Part shown: piece after piece, positions 24,966 to 34,061 of the stretch
How the letters are laid out: each line of letters opens with the position of its first letter
Position numbering within the stretch: the stretch's first letter is position 1
Assembly: GCA_017418975.1 (NCBI GenBank)
Contig: JAFOMG010000030.1
Span: 166,450 to 230,449 of the forward strand
DNA: 64,000 bases
Direction: 5' to 3'
Origin: Sphingomonas sp.
GTDB lineage: Bacteria > Pseudomonadota > Alphaproteobacteria > Sphingomonadales > Sphingomonadaceae
Notes under the pieces: generated by a model
Seen by the model: the letters and a program-made list of their open reading frames with translations, nothing else
The model's database searches: none
What the model was told of the DNA's origin: nothing
Translations under genes and position numbers: made by a program

Positions 24966-25880
24966 TCAAAGCGTCTGGCCCACAACGAGGCAGGCGGCGA
25001 ACATCAGGAGGCCGGCATTGCGGTTCGCGCGGAAGCGGGCGAGCGCGTTGGCGCCGTCGCGCGGATCGAGCGTCGCGACCTGCCAGGCCAGATGGAGCGC
25101 CATGGGCAGCAGCGCCGCCAGGGCGAGCGGATCGGGCCGGAGCTGCCAGATCGCCGCGCCCCAGCAGCCGAGCGCGGCAAGGTAGAAGAGCGAGACGCCG
25201 CCGCGGACATGGCTGCCCATCGCGCGTGCCGAGGAGCGCACGCCGACCAGCGCATCGTCCTCGATGTCCTGCACTGCATAGATGGTGTCATAGCCGATCA
25301 CCCAGGCGATGCAGCCGGCATAGAGCAGCGCGAGCGGCGCCAGCGGCTGGCTGCCGATCTCGACCCAGCCGACCAGCGCCGCCCAGGAAAAGACGAGGCC
25401 GAGCCAGGCCTGGGGCCACCAGGTGATCCGCTTCATGAAGGGATAGGCGGCGACCGGCGCGATGCTGGCGAGCGCGACCAGCCGGGCCGGCCAGTGGAGC
25501 TGGAGCCAGACGAGCAGCCCGACCAGGCAGAGCGCCGCCAGCCAGGCCGCGGCCGCCTTCACCGATACCGCGCCGCTCGCCACCGGGCGGCTGCGCGTCC
25601 GCGCCACCTGCCGGTCCAGGTCGCGATCGACGATGTCGTTATAGACGCAGCCGGCGCCGCGCATCGCGATGCTGCCGAGCAGCAGCCAGAGGATCAGGCC
25701 CCATTGCCGGACGGCGCCGCCCGAGAGCGCGACCGCCCAGGCGCCGGGCCAGAAGAGCAGCCACCAGCCGATCGGCCGGTCGAAGCGGGCAAGCAGCGCA
25801 TAGGGCCGCCAGCCGGCGGGAAGCAGGCCCACCAGCCCGCGATGCTCGGTATCGGGAACGATCTGCTGCGCTTCGGCCAT
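24966..25880 (-). CDS. ubiA: 4-hydroxybenzoate polyprenyltransferase
   Basis: A 304-residue inner-membrane enzyme that joins a polyprenyl chain to 4-hydroxybenzoate in ubiquinone synthesis. Two Asp-rich motifs bind the diphosphate: NDIVDRDLDRQVARTRSRP and YDTIYAVQDIEDD. About eight to nine hydrophobic helices are visible. The start at 25880 has GGAGGACGG just upstream; the longer frame adds only basic residues. Diverges from the EF-hand protein gene. Confidence 0.95.
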   Translation of the reverse strand: MAEAQQIVPDTEHRGLVGLLPAGWRPYALLARFDRPIGWWLLFWPGAWAVALSGGAVRQWGLILWLLLGSIAMRGAGCVYNDIVDRDLDRQVARTRSRPVASGAVSVKAAAAWLAALCLVGLLVWLQLHWPARLVALASIAPVAAYPFMKRITWWPQAWLGLVFSWAALVGWVEIGSQPLAPLALLYAGCIAWVIGYDTIYAVQDIEDDALVGVRSSARAMGSHVRGGVSLFYLAALGCWGAAIWQLRPDPLALAALLPMALHLAWQVATLDPRDGANALARFRANRNAGLLMFAACLVVGQTL

Positions 25881-25993
25881 GGCCCGTCCTCCGCGCGGAC
25901 GCCGCAAAGATCAAGCCCGCAACAATCTGGCATAATCCTGCTACAATCGGCGTACAGGGGCACGGTGTGATCATTGCACTCTGGAAACATCCG

Positions 25994-26686
25994 ATGCGCC
26001 TCCTCCTCGCCAGCCTGACGCTCGCCACGATCGCCACGCCTGCCCTGGCCGACGATCCGCCGAGCTTCTTCATCAGCCCGATGGGGGAGCCGTTCCGCGG
26101 GCATGACGCGCCCAACCTCTGGTTCGACCAGGCCGACACCAACCATGACGGCGTGCTCACCGTGGAGGAGATGGAAGCCGATGCGGCACGCTTCTTCGCG
26201 ATTCTCGACAAGAACAAGGACGGCGAGATCGATCCGGACGAGATCGAGATATACGAAACGCAGATCGCGCCGATGATCAGCGTCGGCAATGCCGGGCCCG
26301 AGGAAGCGCCGCCCAGCACCGGCGATTCGGACGCGCCGGAGAAGAAGCCCGTCTATGTGCCGCAGGGCGCGGCACGCTTCAGCTATTTCAGCTATCCCGA
26401 GCCGGTGATCGTCGCCGACACCAATTTCGATCGCGGCGTGGACGCGCGCGAATTCCGCATCGCCGCCGACAAGCGCTTCGCGATGCTCGACAAGAATGGC
26501 GACGGCAAGCTTGAGAAATCCGAGCTGCCCAAGCTCTCGCCGCCCAGCTTCAGGCAGGGCAAGCGGGGCGGCGGCGGCCGCGGCGGCATGGGCAGGCATG
26601 GCGGCGGCGGTGGGCGGCGCTTCGGCGGCTTCGGTGGCGGCGGCGGCGGCATGGGTGGCATGAACCCGGGCGGCCTGGGGGAGTGA
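25994..26686 (+). CDS. Exported EF-hand protein with glycine-rich tail
   Basis: A 230-residue secreted protein with a signal peptide (LLLASLTLATIATPALA-D) and four EF-hand loops: DTNHDGVLTVEE, DKNKDGEIDPDE, DTNFDRGVDARE (degenerate) and DKNGDGKLEKSE. The last 40 residues are Gly/Arg-rich (GGGGRGGMGRHGGGGGRRF). Probably a periplasmic calcium binder; partner unknown. The ATG at 25994 is chosen from the signal peptide, with only a weak ribosome site. Confidence 0.85.
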   Translation: MRLLLASLTLATIATPALADDPPSFFISPMGEPFRGHDAPNLWFDQADTNHDGVLTVEEMEADAARFFAILDKNKDGEIDPDEIEIYETQIAPMISVGNAGPEEAPPSTGDSDAPEKKPVYVPQGAARFSYFSYPEPVIVADTNFDRGVDAREFRIAADKRFAMLDKNGDGKLEKSELPKLSPPSFRQGKRGGGGRGGMGRHGGGGGRRFGGFGGGGGGMGGMNPGGLGE

Positions 26687-26718
26687 CGGGATCGCGGTAC
26701 AGGCGCTAGAGCGGGCCC

Positions 26719-27459
26719 ATGCCCGCTACGCCCGCCTGGCCGCCCCAATCCGCCCCGCGCCTGTTCGTCGAGGCCGAACTCTCGCCCGGCGAGGTCCGGA
26801 TCGACGGGCCCCAGGCCCATTATCTGATCTCGGTGATGCGGATAAAGCTCGGCGAGGCGATCAAGCTGTTCGACGATCGCACCGGCGAATGGGCCGGCGT
26901 GGCGCGGCAGATCGGCAAGCGCGACCTGATCCTGGAAGTCACCGACCGGCTGCGCGAGCGCGAGGCGGTGCCCGATCTGTGGCTGTGCGCCGCGCCGATC
27001 AAGAAGGGGCGGATCGACTGGATCGCGGAGAAGGCCTGCGAGCTGGGCGTCGACCGGCTGGTGCCGGTGCTGACCCGGCGCAGCGTGGTCGACAAGCTCA
27101 ATCTCGAAAGGCTGCGCGCGCACATGATCGAGGCGGCCGAGCAATGCGGCCGCACCGCGCTGCCGGCGCTCGACGCGGTGGTGAAGCTGCCGGCCCTGCT
27201 CCGCGACTGGCCCGCGGAACGCACGCTGTTCTTCGCGGACGAGGCGGGCGGCGCGCCTGCGGTCGAAGCAATGCGCGCGCACTCGGGCCCCGCGGGGATC
27301 CTGATCGGGCCAGAGGGCGGATTCGACGATGCCGAGCGCGCGGCGATCAAGGCGCATCCCCGGGCGATCGGGATTTCACTCGGGCCGCGCATCCTGCGCG
27401 CGGAAACGGCGGCGGCTGCCGCTGTTGCCCTTTGGATGGGCGCCGCCGGAGACTGGTGA
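26719..27459 (+). CDS. rsmE: 16S rRNA m3U1498 methyltransferase RsmE
   Basis: A 246-residue SPOUT-fold enzyme that methylates U1498 of 16S rRNA using SAM. Motifs: the N-terminal PUA-like RLFVEAELSPGEVRIDGPQAHYL, EAAEQCGRTALP, the knot motifs ILIGPEGGFDDAE and ISLGPRILRAETA. Length is typical. It follows the EF-hand gene after about 30 bases and is convergent with the ICMT-like gene, with an extragenic palindrome between. Confidence 0.95.
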   Translation: MPATPAWPPQSAPRLFVEAELSPGEVRIDGPQAHYLISVMRIKLGEAIKLFDDRTGEWAGVARQIGKRDLILEVTDRLREREAVPDLWLCAAPIKKGRIDWIAEKACELGVDRLVPVLTRRSVVDKLNLERLRAHMIEAAEQCGRTALPALDAVVKLPALLRDWPAERTLFFADEAGGAPAVEAMRAHSGPAGILIGPEGGFDDAERAAIKAHPRAIGISLGPRILRAETAAAAAVALWMGAAGDW

Positions 27460-27466
27460 CGCAGTC

Positions 27467-27546
27467 GTCATCCCGGCGAAAGCCGGGATCTCAGGCAAAG
27501 GCGCGGGACAAGAGCCGCACGAAATCCCGCCTTTCGCCGGGATGAC
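27467..27546. repeat. Paired extragenic palindrome (BIME-like)
   Basis: GTCATCCCGGCGAAAGCCGGGAT at the left and ATCCCGCCTTTCGCCGGGATGAC at the right are near-inverted copies, filling the gap between two convergent genes. Confidence 0.7.
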
Positions 27547-27549
27547 GGA

Positions 27550-28848
27550 TTAGCCGCGAACCTTGCCCCCCACCCATGCGAAGAACCGGGGCACGGGCGC
27601 GTTGCGCCGCATCCAGGCGCTATATTCCTGATATGCCGGATCCGAGCCCAGATGCTGCTCCTCGGTGCGGGCGCGCCAGTAATAGATACCGCTCACCACC
27701 GCCATGATCGCGGCGTTGCGCAGCCCCTCCATCCAGCCGGTGGTGGCGAGGAAGGGCAGGCCGGAGAGCCACCAGAACAGGTTCTTGGAGAGATAGGCGG
27801 GATGGCGGCTCCAGGCATAGGGGCCATGGGTGAGGATGCCGCGATGCGTCAGGTTCGAGAAGCGCAGGCCGAACGCGATCGTCGCCCAGGCATAGATGCC
27901 GGTCAGCACCACCAGCACCGCGCCCAGCCCGCCCAGGATCCAGGGATGGCCGGCGAACCACCAGGTCCAGTCGGCGCTGCCGGCATGATAGTCGAGCACG
28001 CCGCCCTCGTTCATCAGCACGAAGGGCGGATAGCAGATCAGCGCCGCCGTCCAGCCCGCCGCATAGGGGGTGGCGGTGCGGATGTGCGAATCGAGCGGCC
28101 GCATCGTCAGGATATAGCCCGCGGTGGCGAAGGCCACGTCGATCACGAACATGAAGGCGATGCAGTAGTTCGCGATCACCGCCGGAGAATCGAACATGCG
28201 ATCGAAGTTCCAGCCGACGAACTCGGCGAAATTGGGCGGCACGATCGAGAGCATGAAGGCCAGGAAGAAGCCCTTCACCGCCCAGCTGCGCAGATGGTTG
28301 TGGATGGCGCCATGGTCGATCGGCTCCTTCAGCCCCATCAGCCAGGCGCCGAGATGCCAGGCGCCGTCCCGCGGCTGCACCAGCTTGCGATCGAGCCACA
28401 GCACATAGGGGATGGAGAGCAGGAACAGCGCCGGCGCCGCCATCTCGATGCACCAGATCGACCAGGCGAAATTGGCGGTGCGCCCGCTCCACCAGAAGGG
28501 GAAGGTGGCATAGATCAGCGCGATCCCGCCCCAGGTGAGCCACAGGCCGGTGAGCTTGGTGATCGAGATGTCGAGCGTGTCCGCCAGGGTGCGCTTCGAG
28601 GACCAGTCGATGCCCGTCGAGGGGTTCAGATGCACCTTGTCGACCAGCACCGACCAGAGCACCATCGGCGCCGCGCAGGCGACGACGTTGACCAGCGCGC
28701 TATAGGGCCCGTCGAGCCGGTAGAAGGTGGCGATCGCCGTCCACAATGCCATGCCGGCGAGCCCGGCCATGCCCACCCCGGTGCTCACCGCCGAGCGGGG
28801 GCGCGGATCGGCCTTGGCCCGGGCAGCCAGCTGGGGATCGTGATACAT
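27550..28848 (-). CDS. Isoprenylcysteine carboxyl methyltransferase-like membrane protein
   Basis: A 432-residue integral membrane protein with about ten hydrophobic helices. The C-terminal part carries the ICMT/PEMT signature: HRGILTHGPYAWSRHPAYLSKNLFWWLSGLPF followed by ARTEEQHLGSDPAYQEYSA. This domain in bacteria methylates small amphipathic or phospholipid substrates; prenylated proteins are unlikely. The N-terminal 200 residues are an extra membrane region not recognised. The ATG at 28848 lacks a clear ribosome site; a GTG at 28860 is the alternative. Confidence 0.8.
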   Translation of the reverse strand: MYHDPQLAARAKADPRPRSAVSTGVGMAGLAGMALWTAIATFYRLDGPYSALVNVVACAAPMVLWSVLVDKVHLNPSTGIDWSSKRTLADTLDISITKLTGLWLTWGGIALIYATFPFWWSGRTANFAWSIWCIEMAAPALFLLSIPYVLWLDRKLVQPRDGAWHLGAWLMGLKEPIDHGAIHNHLRSWAVKGFFLAFMLSIVPPNFAEFVGWNFDRMFDSPAVIANYCIAFMFVIDVAFATAGYILTMRPLDSHIRTATPYAAGWTAALICYPPFVLMNEGGVLDYHAGSADWTWWFAGHPWILGGLGAVLVVLTGIYAWATIAFGLRFSNLTHRGILTHGPYAWSRHPAYLSKNLFWWLSGLPFLATTGWMEGLRNAAIMAVVSGIYYWRARTEEQHLGSDPAYQEYSAWMRRNAPVPRFFAWVGGKVRG

Positions 28849-28985
28849 GGCGGAAACCACTAGCGCCCAATGGTTAGCGTCCCGTTAGCACCTCCCTCCC
28901 CCCGCCGGCGGAGAGAGGGAGATTTACATGCCTGCCCGCGCGGTCCTATGACCTGTCGCTTCCAGAAGAGAGGTCGCCCCCACCG

Positions 28986-30878
28986 ATGATCCGTGCGCTC
29001 GCCGCAGCCGCCCTGCTCGCTTCCGTCTCCGCCCCGGCCCTGGCCCAGAATTCGGCGCCGGCACAGACCGCGCCCTATCCCAACACCATCCCCGATGCGC
29101 GCGACATCCCCTATCCGGGCACGCTGACGCTCGACATCGACGCGACCGACGTGGCGCGCGGCATCTTCACCGTGAAGGAGACGATCCCCGTCGCGAAGAG
29201 CGGGCACATGGTGCTGCTCTATCCGAAATGGATCCCGGGCAAGCACGGCCCGCGCGGCGAGATCGAGAAGCTGGGCGGCCTGGTGATCCGCGGCAACGGC
29301 AAGGTGATCCCGTGGAAGCGCGATCCAGTCGACGTCTTCGCCTTCCATATCGACGTGCCGGCCGGGGTGAAGAAGCTGGACGTCGACTTCAACTTCGTCT
29401 CGGCCACGGTGGCGGACCAGGGCCGCATCGTGATGACGCCCAACCTGATGAGCCTGCAGTTCTTCTCGCTCAGCCTCTATCCCGCCGGCTATTTCGTCCG
29501 CCGCGTGCCGATCCAGGCCAAGGTGACCTATCCCGAGGGCTGGACCGCCAGCTCGGCGGTGGACGCCAAGGTGAGCGGCAATGTCTACACCTATGACAAG
29601 ACCAATTACGACGTGCTGATGGACTCGCCGGTGCTCGCCGGCCGCCATTACCGCCAGCTCAAGCTCACCGACCGCGTCTCGGTCGAGACCTATGCCGACA
29701 CGCCCGAGGAACTGGCCGCCACGCCCGAGCAGGTCGACAAGCTCAAGAACCTGGTCGACCAGGCCGTGAAGACCTTCGGCGTCGAGCATTACGACCATTA
29801 CCGCTTCCTGTTCTCGATCAGCGACGAGCTGGGCGGGATCGGCGTGGAGCATCACCGCAGCTCGGAGAATGGCACCGGCCTGGGCTTCTTCACCAAATGG
29901 GACGAGAAGGCGACCAGCCGCAACCTGCTGCCGCACGAATACACCCATAGCTGGGACGGCAAGTTCCGCCGCGGCGCCGACCTGTGGACCCCCGACTATC
30001 GGGTGCCGATGCGCGGCTCGCTGCTGTGGGTCTATGAGGGGCAGACCCAGTTCTGGGGCTATGTCTTCCAGGCGCGATCGGGGCTGGTGAGCAAGGCCGA
30101 CACGCTCGACGCCTATGCCAACATCGCCGCCACGCTCGACAATCGCCAGGGCCGCACCTGGCGCCCGCTGGTCGACACCACCAACGATCCCGTCATCAGC
30201 CCGCGCGCACCGAAGGGCTGGGTGAGCTGGCAGCGCAGCGAGGATTATTACAACGAGGGCCTGATGGTCTGGATGGAAGCCGATTCCATCCTCCGCGAGA
30301 AATCCGGCGGCACCAAGTCGATCGACGATTTCGCCCGTATCTTCTTCGGCGGGCGCGACGGCGACTATGGCGAGCTGACCTACACTTTCGACGACGTGGC
30401 GGCGACGCTCAACCAGGTCGTGCCCTGGGACTGGAAGAAATTCCTCGACGAGCGGGTGAACCAGGTTTCCGAGCGGGCGCCGCTGAAGGGCTTCGAGCGC
30501 AACGGCTACAAGCTGGTCTATACCGAGCATCCCAACAAGGCGACGCCGAAGACCGCCACCGACCTTTCCTTCTCGCTGGGCCTGGCGATCGGCCCCAAGG
30601 GCATTTCGGGCGTGATGTGGGGCAGCCCCGCCTTCGACGCGGGCATCACGCTCGCCGACGAGGTCATCGCGGTGAACGGCCAGGCCTATACCGGCGACAA
30701 GCTGAAGGATGCCGTGAAGGCGGCCAAGGGCACGAAGGAGCCGATCCGGCTCACCCTGAAGCGCGGCGCGCGCTATCGCGACGTGGCCATCGACTATCAT
30801 GGCGGCCTGCGCTATCCGCACCTCGAGAAAACAACCGAAGGAGAGGCTGGCCTGGACCGCCTTTTGGCGCCGCGCTAA
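28986..30878 (+). CDS. M61 family metallopeptidase with PDZ domain, exported
   Basis: A 630-residue periplasmic peptidase, paralogous to the one at 16581. Signal peptide MIRALAAAALLASVSAPALA. Zinc ligands His317 and His321 in HEYTHSWDGK with Glu318, and Glu351 in LLWVYEGQTQ. A PDZ domain near residues 525-600 (MWGSPAFDAGITLADEVIAVNGQ) could recognise C-termini. The family cleaves N-terminal Gly/Ala. AGAGAGG lies before the start. Confidence 0.92.
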   Translation: MIRALAAAALLASVSAPALAQNSAPAQTAPYPNTIPDARDIPYPGTLTLDIDATDVARGIFTVKETIPVAKSGHMVLLYPKWIPGKHGPRGEIEKLGGLVIRGNGKVIPWKRDPVDVFAFHIDVPAGVKKLDVDFNFVSATVADQGRIVMTPNLMSLQFFSLSLYPAGYFVRRVPIQAKVTYPEGWTASSAVDAKVSGNVYTYDKTNYDVLMDSPVLAGRHYRQLKLTDRVSVETYADTPEELAATPEQVDKLKNLVDQAVKTFGVEHYDHYRFLFSISDELGGIGVEHHRSSENGTGLGFFTKWDEKATSRNLLPHEYTHSWDGKFRRGADLWTPDYRVPMRGSLLWVYEGQTQFWGYVFQARSGLVSKADTLDAYANIAATLDNRQGRTWRPLVDTTNDPVISPRAPKGWVSWQRSEDYYNEGLMVWMEADSILREKSGGTKSIDDFARIFFGGRDGDYGELTYTFDDVAATLNQVVPWDWKKFLDERVNQVSERAPLKGFERNGYKLVYTEHPNKATPKTATDLSFSLGLAIGPKGISGVMWGSPAFDAGITLADEVIAVNGQAYTGDKLKDAVKAAKGTKEPIRLTLKRGARYRDVAIDYHGGLRYPHLEKTTEGEAGLDRLLAPR

Positions 30879-30891
30879 CGCGCGACGCGGC

Positions 30892-30968
30892 GGCACCGGC
30901 CCGCTCCCCCACCCCGCCTCCCATCGGCATCATGTCTGGGAGGCGGGGTGGGGGAGCGGGCCGGTGCC
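30892..30968. repeat. Perfect 32-base inverted repeat
   Basis: Bases 30892-30923 are the exact reverse complement of 30937-30968, with a 13-base loop. It sits between an M61 peptidase gene and ppa, with no T-run after it. The sequence is a GC-rich GGGAGGCGGGGTGGGGGAGC type. Confidence 0.9.
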
Positions 30969-30995
30969 GAACCCCGAACGAAGTGAGGAAAAGAC

Positions 30996-31544
30996 GTGCG
31001 TATCGATTTGATTCCGGTGGGTGACGATCCGCCGAACAGCCTCAACGTGATCATCGAGGTTCCCGTCGGCGGCGAGCCGGTGAAGTATGAGTTCGACAAG
31101 GCGAGCGGCGCGCTGTTCGTCGACCGGATCCTGCACACGCCGATGCGCTACCCGGCGAATTACGGCTTCGTGCCGCACACGCTTTCGCCCGACGGCGATC
31201 CGCTCGACGCGCTCGTCATCGCGCGCTCGCCCTTCGTGCCGGGCTGCGTCGTCCGCGCCCGCCCGATCGGCGTGCTCAAGCTCGAGGACGAGGCCGGCGG
31301 CGACGAGAAGCTCGTCTGCGTGCCGGTGGACAGCACCTTCCCTTATTATTCGGACATTGGCGAGCGGCAGGACCTGCCCTCGATCGTGCTCCAGCAGATC
31401 GAGCATTTCTTCAAGCACTACAAGGACCTAGAGTCCGAGAAGTGGGTGCGCATCGGCCAGTGGGGCGATGCGGAAGAAGCACGCAAGATCGTGATCGAGG
31501 CGATCGAAGCCGCGAAGAAGGCCAAGGAGGCCGAGGCCGCCTGA
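30996..31544 (+). CDS. ppa: Inorganic pyrophosphatase
   Basis: A 182-residue family I pyrophosphatase that hydrolyses PPi and pulls biosynthetic reactions forward. Seen: metal-site Asp triplet DGDPLDALV, YEFDKASGALFVDR, YPANYGFVPHTL and FFKHYKDLE. Starts with GTG at 30996, preceded by GAGGAAAAG. The C-terminal Lys/Ala/Glu-rich tail (EAAKKAKEAEAA) is slightly extended. A membrane protein gene starts within 30 bases downstream. Confidence 0.97.
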   Translation: MRIDLIPVGDDPPNSLNVIIEVPVGGEPVKYEFDKASGALFVDRILHTPMRYPANYGFVPHTLSPDGDPLDALVIARSPFVPGCVVRARPIGVLKLEDEAGGDEKLVCVPVDSTFPYYSDIGERQDLPSIVLQQIEHFFKHYKDLESEKWVRIGQWGDAEEARKIVIEAIEAAKKAKEAEAA

Positions 31545-31573
31545 CCGGCGCGCTGGCCTGGCGACTGTGCGCA

Positions 31574-32215
31574 GTGGCCGGGCTGGCGACGCTCGCGGCG
31601 TCGACGGGCTTTCCGCTCGTTCCCGCCTGCGGGCCCACTTATGGCGCGGGGCCGATCATCGCATTCGAACTGGTGCGAAGCCCCGCCCAGCTGGCCGAAT
31701 TGTTCGGCCCGCCTTCCTGTTCCGGCGCGTTCCAGGCCGCGCAGATCCGCGCGAGCTGGTGGGACGCATTGGCCTTCATCCCCGCCTATGCCGCGTTCCT
31801 CGCGCTCGGCACCCGGGCGCTGGGCGGAGACGCGCGCCGGCTCTCGCGGATCGCGATCGCGGTGCTGCTGGCCGGGGCGCTGCTTGACGAGATCGAGGGG
31901 CTGATCCTCCTCCAGCTGGCGAACCACTGGCAGAACCCGCCCGATCTGTTCGGCGCTTTGTTCTTCACGGTGCGTCCCAAATTCGCGCTGCTCGGGATCG
32001 GTTCGCTGCTGCTCGCGGCGCTCGCCTGGCGCGGAACGCCGATCGGGAAGATCGCCGCGCTGCCGCTCGCCGGGGGCGGCCTCGCCTCGCTCTGGTTCCT
32101 GTTCCGCGCGCCCCACGACCCCATGATGATGCTGGGCCACCGCTATGCCTGGATGGCGCTGCTCGCGCTGGCCGCCATCGGATCGATCCGTCCGCGCTGG
32201 GTACGCCGACCATGA
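31574..32215 (+). CDS. Hydrophobic membrane protein of unknown function
   Basis: A 213-residue protein with about five to six hydrophobic segments, and two cysteines after the first (LVPACGPTYG, GPPSCSGAF). Start uncertain: GTG at 31574 is used, but a CTG at 31541 directly after ppa would give translational overlap with ppa's GGAGGCCGAGG. Its stop overlaps the DUF1345 start (ATGA), so the two are coupled. No family recognised. Confidence 0.65.
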   Translation: MAGLATLAASTGFPLVPACGPTYGAGPIIAFELVRSPAQLAELFGPPSCSGAFQAAQIRASWWDALAFIPAYAAFLALGTRALGGDARRLSRIAIAVLLAGALLDEIEGLILLQLANHWQNPPDLFGALFFTVRPKFALLGIGSLLLAALAWRGTPIGKIAALPLAGGGLASLWFLFRAPHDPMMMLGHRYAWMALLALAAIGSIRPRWVRRP

Positions 32216-32865
32216 CGAAACGACACCATCGGGGCATCGGCAACCGCGTCGCGCCGCCGCGCTTCCTGCTGTTCCTCGCAATCACGCTGGCCGCCAGCTG
32301 GCTCGCCATTCCGCTGCTCGGCCTGCGCTTCGGGCTGATGACCGGGTTCGACATTGGCGCGGTCACCTTCCTCGTCGCGATCGCCCCGCTGTTCCGGCAG
32401 GAAGCCGAGGGGATGCGCCGATCCGCCAAGCGCAACGACGGCAACCGCTTCCTGCTGCTCGTCATCACCGGCCTGGTGAGCCTGGTGATCCTGGCCGCGG
32501 TCGCCAGCGAGCTGATGGAGAAGGAGCGCGCGCAGGACTGGGCGCTGGCCCTGATCATCGGCACGCTGGCGCTCTGCTGGACCTTCAGCAACATGATCTA
32601 TGCGCTGCACTATGCGCATCTCTTCTATTCGGAAAAGGCCGAGGGTGCCGGCGACAGCGGCGGCGTGACCTTTCCGGAAACGCCCGATCCCGACTACTGG
32701 GACTTCGTCTATTTCTCCTTCTGCCTGGGCATGACCTTCCAGACCAGCGACATGAACATCACCAGCCGCCGCATCCGGCGCGTGGTGACCGCGCACTGCC
32801 TTGCCGCATTCGTGTTCAACCTGGGCATCATCGCCTTCAGCATCAACGTGCTGGGCGGGGGCTAG
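32212..32865 (+). CDS. DUF1345 membrane protein
   Basis: A 217-residue integral membrane protein of the DUF1345 family, with about five helices and the family motifs VSLVILAAVASEL, LALCWTFSNMIYALHYAHLFY and YWDFVYFSFCLGMTFQTSD. The Phe/Tyr-rich core motif YFSFCLGMTFQ is diagnostic; its role is unknown. Translation is coupled to the preceding membrane protein by ATGA. Confidence 0.88.
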   Translation: MTKRHHRGIGNRVAPPRFLLFLAITLAASWLAIPLLGLRFGLMTGFDIGAVTFLVAIAPLFRQEAEGMRRSAKRNDGNRFLLLVITGLVSLVILAAVASELMEKERAQDWALALIIGTLALCWTFSNMIYALHYAHLFYSEKAEGAGDSGGVTFPETPDPDYWDFVYFSFCLGMTFQTSDMNITSRRIRRVVTAHCLAAFVFNLGIIAFSINVLGGG

Positions 32866-33025
32866 GTTTGCTGGTCGGCTTGCCCCTGGCCGACAGCGCA
32901 CCGGCCATATCACAAGTATCCGAATCGGTCTCTTATTCGACTTCGCAAGACAGTTGCGAGCGGAGATAACATCTTTCCTTCGGGCGCGAGTCGGCTTTCC
33001 TATCTTCTCTTGAAGGAGGCAGATG

Positions 33026-33577
33026 ATGCTGCAACTCCACGCCAATATTCGTGCGATATTTATCGGTTCCGTCGGAAGCATATTCCTGGCAGGATGCCAG
33101 AACACGGTGATCCTGCATTATCGCCAGCCGGCGAACTGCTATCTGTTCGACAGCAATCCCACCGGCTCGCCGCATACGACCACGTCCGCAGGCTCGGGCA
33201 TGTTCCTGTTCTACGACATCGTCTCGATCGAGAACAAAGCCTCGGGGGCGAAGGACTTCAACTTCGATCCGGCCAAGCTCTTCGCCAATGGCGATTCCAA
33301 GGGCAACACGGTGCCGGGCACGCCCGGCGCCTCGTTCACCTATCTGCTGACGGGGAATGCCGTGCCCAAGCTGGTCCCCAAGGGCACGACCTCGGGATCG
33401 CTGGGGCGGGTGGTGATCAACCTGCCGAGCGACGATCCCACCGCGCTCAAGACGGCCCAGATGAACCTGCTCTACAAGAGCGCCTCGGGCGAGAGCGTGC
33501 TGCTGGCGCGCGATCCCGGGCCGGCGCCCAAGTTCCTCGATCCCTGCACCCCGGCGAACGTGAACGCGCTGCCCTAG
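33026..33577 (+). CDS. Lipoprotein of unknown function
   Basis: A 183-residue lipoprotein: lipobox SIFLAGC gives lipid attachment near residue 24. The mature part shows beta-strand patterns and no recognised domain. Two ATGs are adjacent (33023, 33026); AAGGAGG at 33013-33019 favours the second by spacing. The mature protein has two further cysteines (ANCYLF, LDPCTP). Alone between a DUF1345 gene and a convergent TfoX gene. Confidence 0.75.
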   Translation: MLQLHANIRAIFIGSVGSIFLAGCQNTVILHYRQPANCYLFDSNPTGSPHTTTSAGSGMFLFYDIVSIENKASGAKDFNFDPAKLFANGDSKGNTVPGTPGASFTYLLTGNAVPKLVPKGTTSGSLGRVVINLPSDDPTALKTAQMNLLYKSASGESVLLARDPGPAPKFLDPCTPANVNALP

Positions 33578-33588
33578 CCCGCCTGCCC

Positions 33589-33614
33589 GTCATCCCCGCC
33601 GGGGCGGGGATGAC
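33589..33614. repeat. Extragenic palindrome (REP-like)
   Basis: GTCATCCCCGCC followed by GGGGCGGGGATGAC, 12 bases after the lipoprotein stop, same family as 5896-5921. Confidence 0.7.
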
Positions 33615-33655
33615 GATGGCCAACAGAGGCGACCAAGCAGAATATGGTCCCGGCC

Positions 33656-34012
33656 CTAGGCCCGCTTCCGGGACTTCGGCTTTTTCGGCGGCGCGCGCCT
33701 GGCGGCCTCGACCGCCAGCAATCCCCAGCGGCGCAGCGCATCGGCATCGTCATAGGTCTCGTCGGGTGCCCGGCGATAGTTGAGCGACTGGACCTTGCCG
33801 TCCTCGCGCGTGACCGAGAACCGCTCGGCATCGCCCCAATCCGCCGCGCTTTCCGCATCCGCCTTGAACCATAGCGCATCGAAGGCGAGGATCGCGAAGG
33901 CCAGCCCGTCCAGATAGAGCGCCGCGCCGCCGAACAGCCGCTTGGACGTGACGGTGCCGACCGGCTCCATCGCCTCCTTGACCCATTCGACCAGGCTCTG
34001 GTCCACCGCCAT
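33656..34012 (-). CDS. TfoX/Sxy N-terminal domain protein
   Basis: A 118-residue protein with the TfoX_N fold: VGTVTSKRLFGGAALYLDGLAFAILAFDALWFKAD, then FSVTREDGKVQSLNYRRAPDETYDDADALRRWGLLAVEAARR. In gamma-proteobacteria the two-domain TfoX controls competence, but stand-alone N-domain forms like this lack the C-terminal half and may not. It ends in a Lys/Arg-rich tail. Confidence 0.85.
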   Translation of the reverse strand: MAVDQSLVEWVKEAMEPVGTVTSKRLFGGAALYLDGLAFAILAFDALWFKADAESAADWGDAERFSVTREDGKVQSLNYRRAPDETYDDADALRRWGLLAVEAARRAPPKKPKSRKRA

Positions 34013-34061
34013 CAGAGTCTCCCGCTATCGCAACGCCGGCCCGAGAACCCGCGCGCCATGC

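Noticed and set aside
28860-30896. A 678-codon frame antisense to the second M61 peptidase gene
   Set aside because: Shadow of a gene with a clear zinc site and signal peptide; no motif of its own.
30892-30968. The 32-base inverted repeat as a rho-independent terminator
   Set aside because: No T-run follows either arm on either strand, and the loop is long.
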